Origin: Alteribacter natronophilus
Lineage (GTDB): Bacteria > Bacillota > Bacilli > Bacillales > Salisediminibacteriaceae
Direction: 5' to 3'
Length of the DNA stretch: 64,000 bases
Assembly (NCBI RefSeq): GCF_006007885.1
Contig: NZ_VCRO01000003.1
Coordinates: 434,001 to 498,000 of the forward strand
The notes under the pieces were generated by a model, which was not told where the DNA came from, made no database searches, and saw nothing but the letters and a program-made list of their open reading frames with translations. The translations under genes were made by a program, and so were the position numbers. Shown here in pieces: positions 63,820 to 64,000 of the stretch (position 1 is its first letter; each line of letters opens with the position of its first letter).

Positions 63820-63858
63820 AAAAAAAGAACCAGGCAGCCATGAATACACGGGCCTGGC
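63820..63858 (-). terminator. Terminator of the ytpA-like gene
   Basis: Minus-strand CCAGGC/GCCTGG stem with a 16-nt loop, followed by TTCTTTTTTTC. Confidence 0.85.
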
Positions 63859-63880
63859 AGACACTATTTAACAGATAGAT

Positions 63881-64000
63881 TTACTTTACCATGTGCAGAC
63901 GTGCCGTCACAAACGCGAGCATCTGCAGGAGTACTTCTTCTTTACCCGGGTCATTCAGGACTTCGTGGAAGTAACCGGGCCACTCGCGGTAGGCCTTGTC
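63881..64000 (-). CDS. ytpA: C-terminus of a YtpA-like alpha/beta hydrolase (cut by window edge)
   Basis: Only the last 39 residues are in the window, read on the minus strand from the right edge to the TAA at 63881. The end (WPGYFHEVLNDP, then KEEVLLQM) carries the HEVLND motif, whose His is the catalytic histidine of monoglyceride lipase/lysophospholipase-like hydrolases such as YtpA. Its start and most of the protein are outside, so the assignment to ytpA is by motif and neighbourhood only. Confidence 0.65.
   Translation of the reverse strand, partial: DKAYREWPGYFHEVLNDPGKEEVLLQMLAFVTARLHMVK

Noticed and set aside
1-64000. tRNA or rRNA genes, prophage or phage-defence islands
   Set aside because: No rRNA-like sequence, tRNA cloverleaf, integrase, phage structural gene or defence-type cluster was recognised by eye on either strand; a covariance-model scan would be needed to exclude small RNAs.

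Overview
The window is a chromosomal segment of a low- to mid-GC Firmicute of the family Bacillaceae. Gene content and order largely follow the Bacillus subtilis yt* region (murC, sftA/ytpS, ytpQ, ytpP, ytoQ, ytoP, ytzB, ytnP, trmB, ytzH, ytmP, amyX, thpR, pepV, ytzE, an rsuA-type gene, ytgP, ytfP, leuS, ytqA, ytqB, ytpA). Starts are mostly strong AGGAGG-type ribosome sites, several of them before TTG or GTG codons. The secreted proteases and other exported proteins are rich in Asp and Glu, which fits a salt- or alkali-adapted bacillus; that habitat is an inference. No rRNA, tRNA, CRISPR array, prophage or intact transposase gene was seen.

Layout. 1-13.8 kb: the end of an M29 aminopeptidase, then a mostly minus-strand block with murC, an uncharacterised gene, nicotinate phosphoribosyltransferase, the DNA translocase sftA, ytpQ, a PTS_EIIC_2-type membrane protein with ytpP, a lipoprotein, ytoQ (+), a DUF84 NTP phosphatase and ytoP. 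14-19.7 kb: ytzB and two tandem Vpr-like subtilases. 19.9-25.5 kb: ytnP, trmB, two small genes, ytmP and pullulanase amyX. 25.9-34.2 kb: a complete glycogen operon glgBCDAP, divergent from amyX with a consensus CcpA (cre) site between them, so synthesis and debranching probably share carbon control. 34.4-41.4 kb: a NERD-like protein, thpR, cysK, an MFS transporter with pepV, ytzE and an rsuA-type pseudouridine synthase. 41.4-48 kb: a Rossmann protein, two tandem SEDS polymerases (rodA- and ftsW-like), wrbA with a divergent HxlR regulator, and the flippase ytgP. 48-54.6 kb: yjbQ, proC, ytfP, an AGCS alanine/glycine symporter, and divergent hmp/nsrR with two NsrR-like boxes. 54.7-64 kb: leuS under a leucine T-box, fra, an MFS transporter, threonine aldolase, ytqA-ytqB (tRNA wobble-uridine modification), an AEC transporter and the C-terminus of a ytpA-like hydrolase.

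The least explained material is a set of non-coding interspersed repeats. Family A (10320-10597, 12380-12642, 57614-57913) has about 28-bp terminal inverted repeats, and each copy is flanked by a perfect 8-bp direct repeat, so these are non-autonomous mobile elements. Two of the three carry the same 51-bp internal module. Family B (37206-37441, 62361-62566, 62610-62847) has GAGGCTGG-type ends, and one copy has a probable 8-bp target duplication. Family C (50811-50942) is a related form. All share a GC-rich core with CGACTCC and ACCCCGC blocks. Several copies sit in or beside the T-tract of an intrinsic terminator. Degraded pieces lie at 727-820, 29009-29047 and 30228-30283, the last two inside the glycogen operon.

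Regulatory sites read directly from sequence include sigma-A-type promoters for ytoQ, ytzB, amyX, wrbA and the leuS leader, a perfect 17-bp palindrome at the wrbA promoter, two NsrR-like boxes exactly 40 bp apart, and a three-unit repeat with an exact 20-bp period downstream of ytnP. I found no clearly new multi-gene system; the mobile repeat families and the regulatory arrangements are the best candidates for follow-up.
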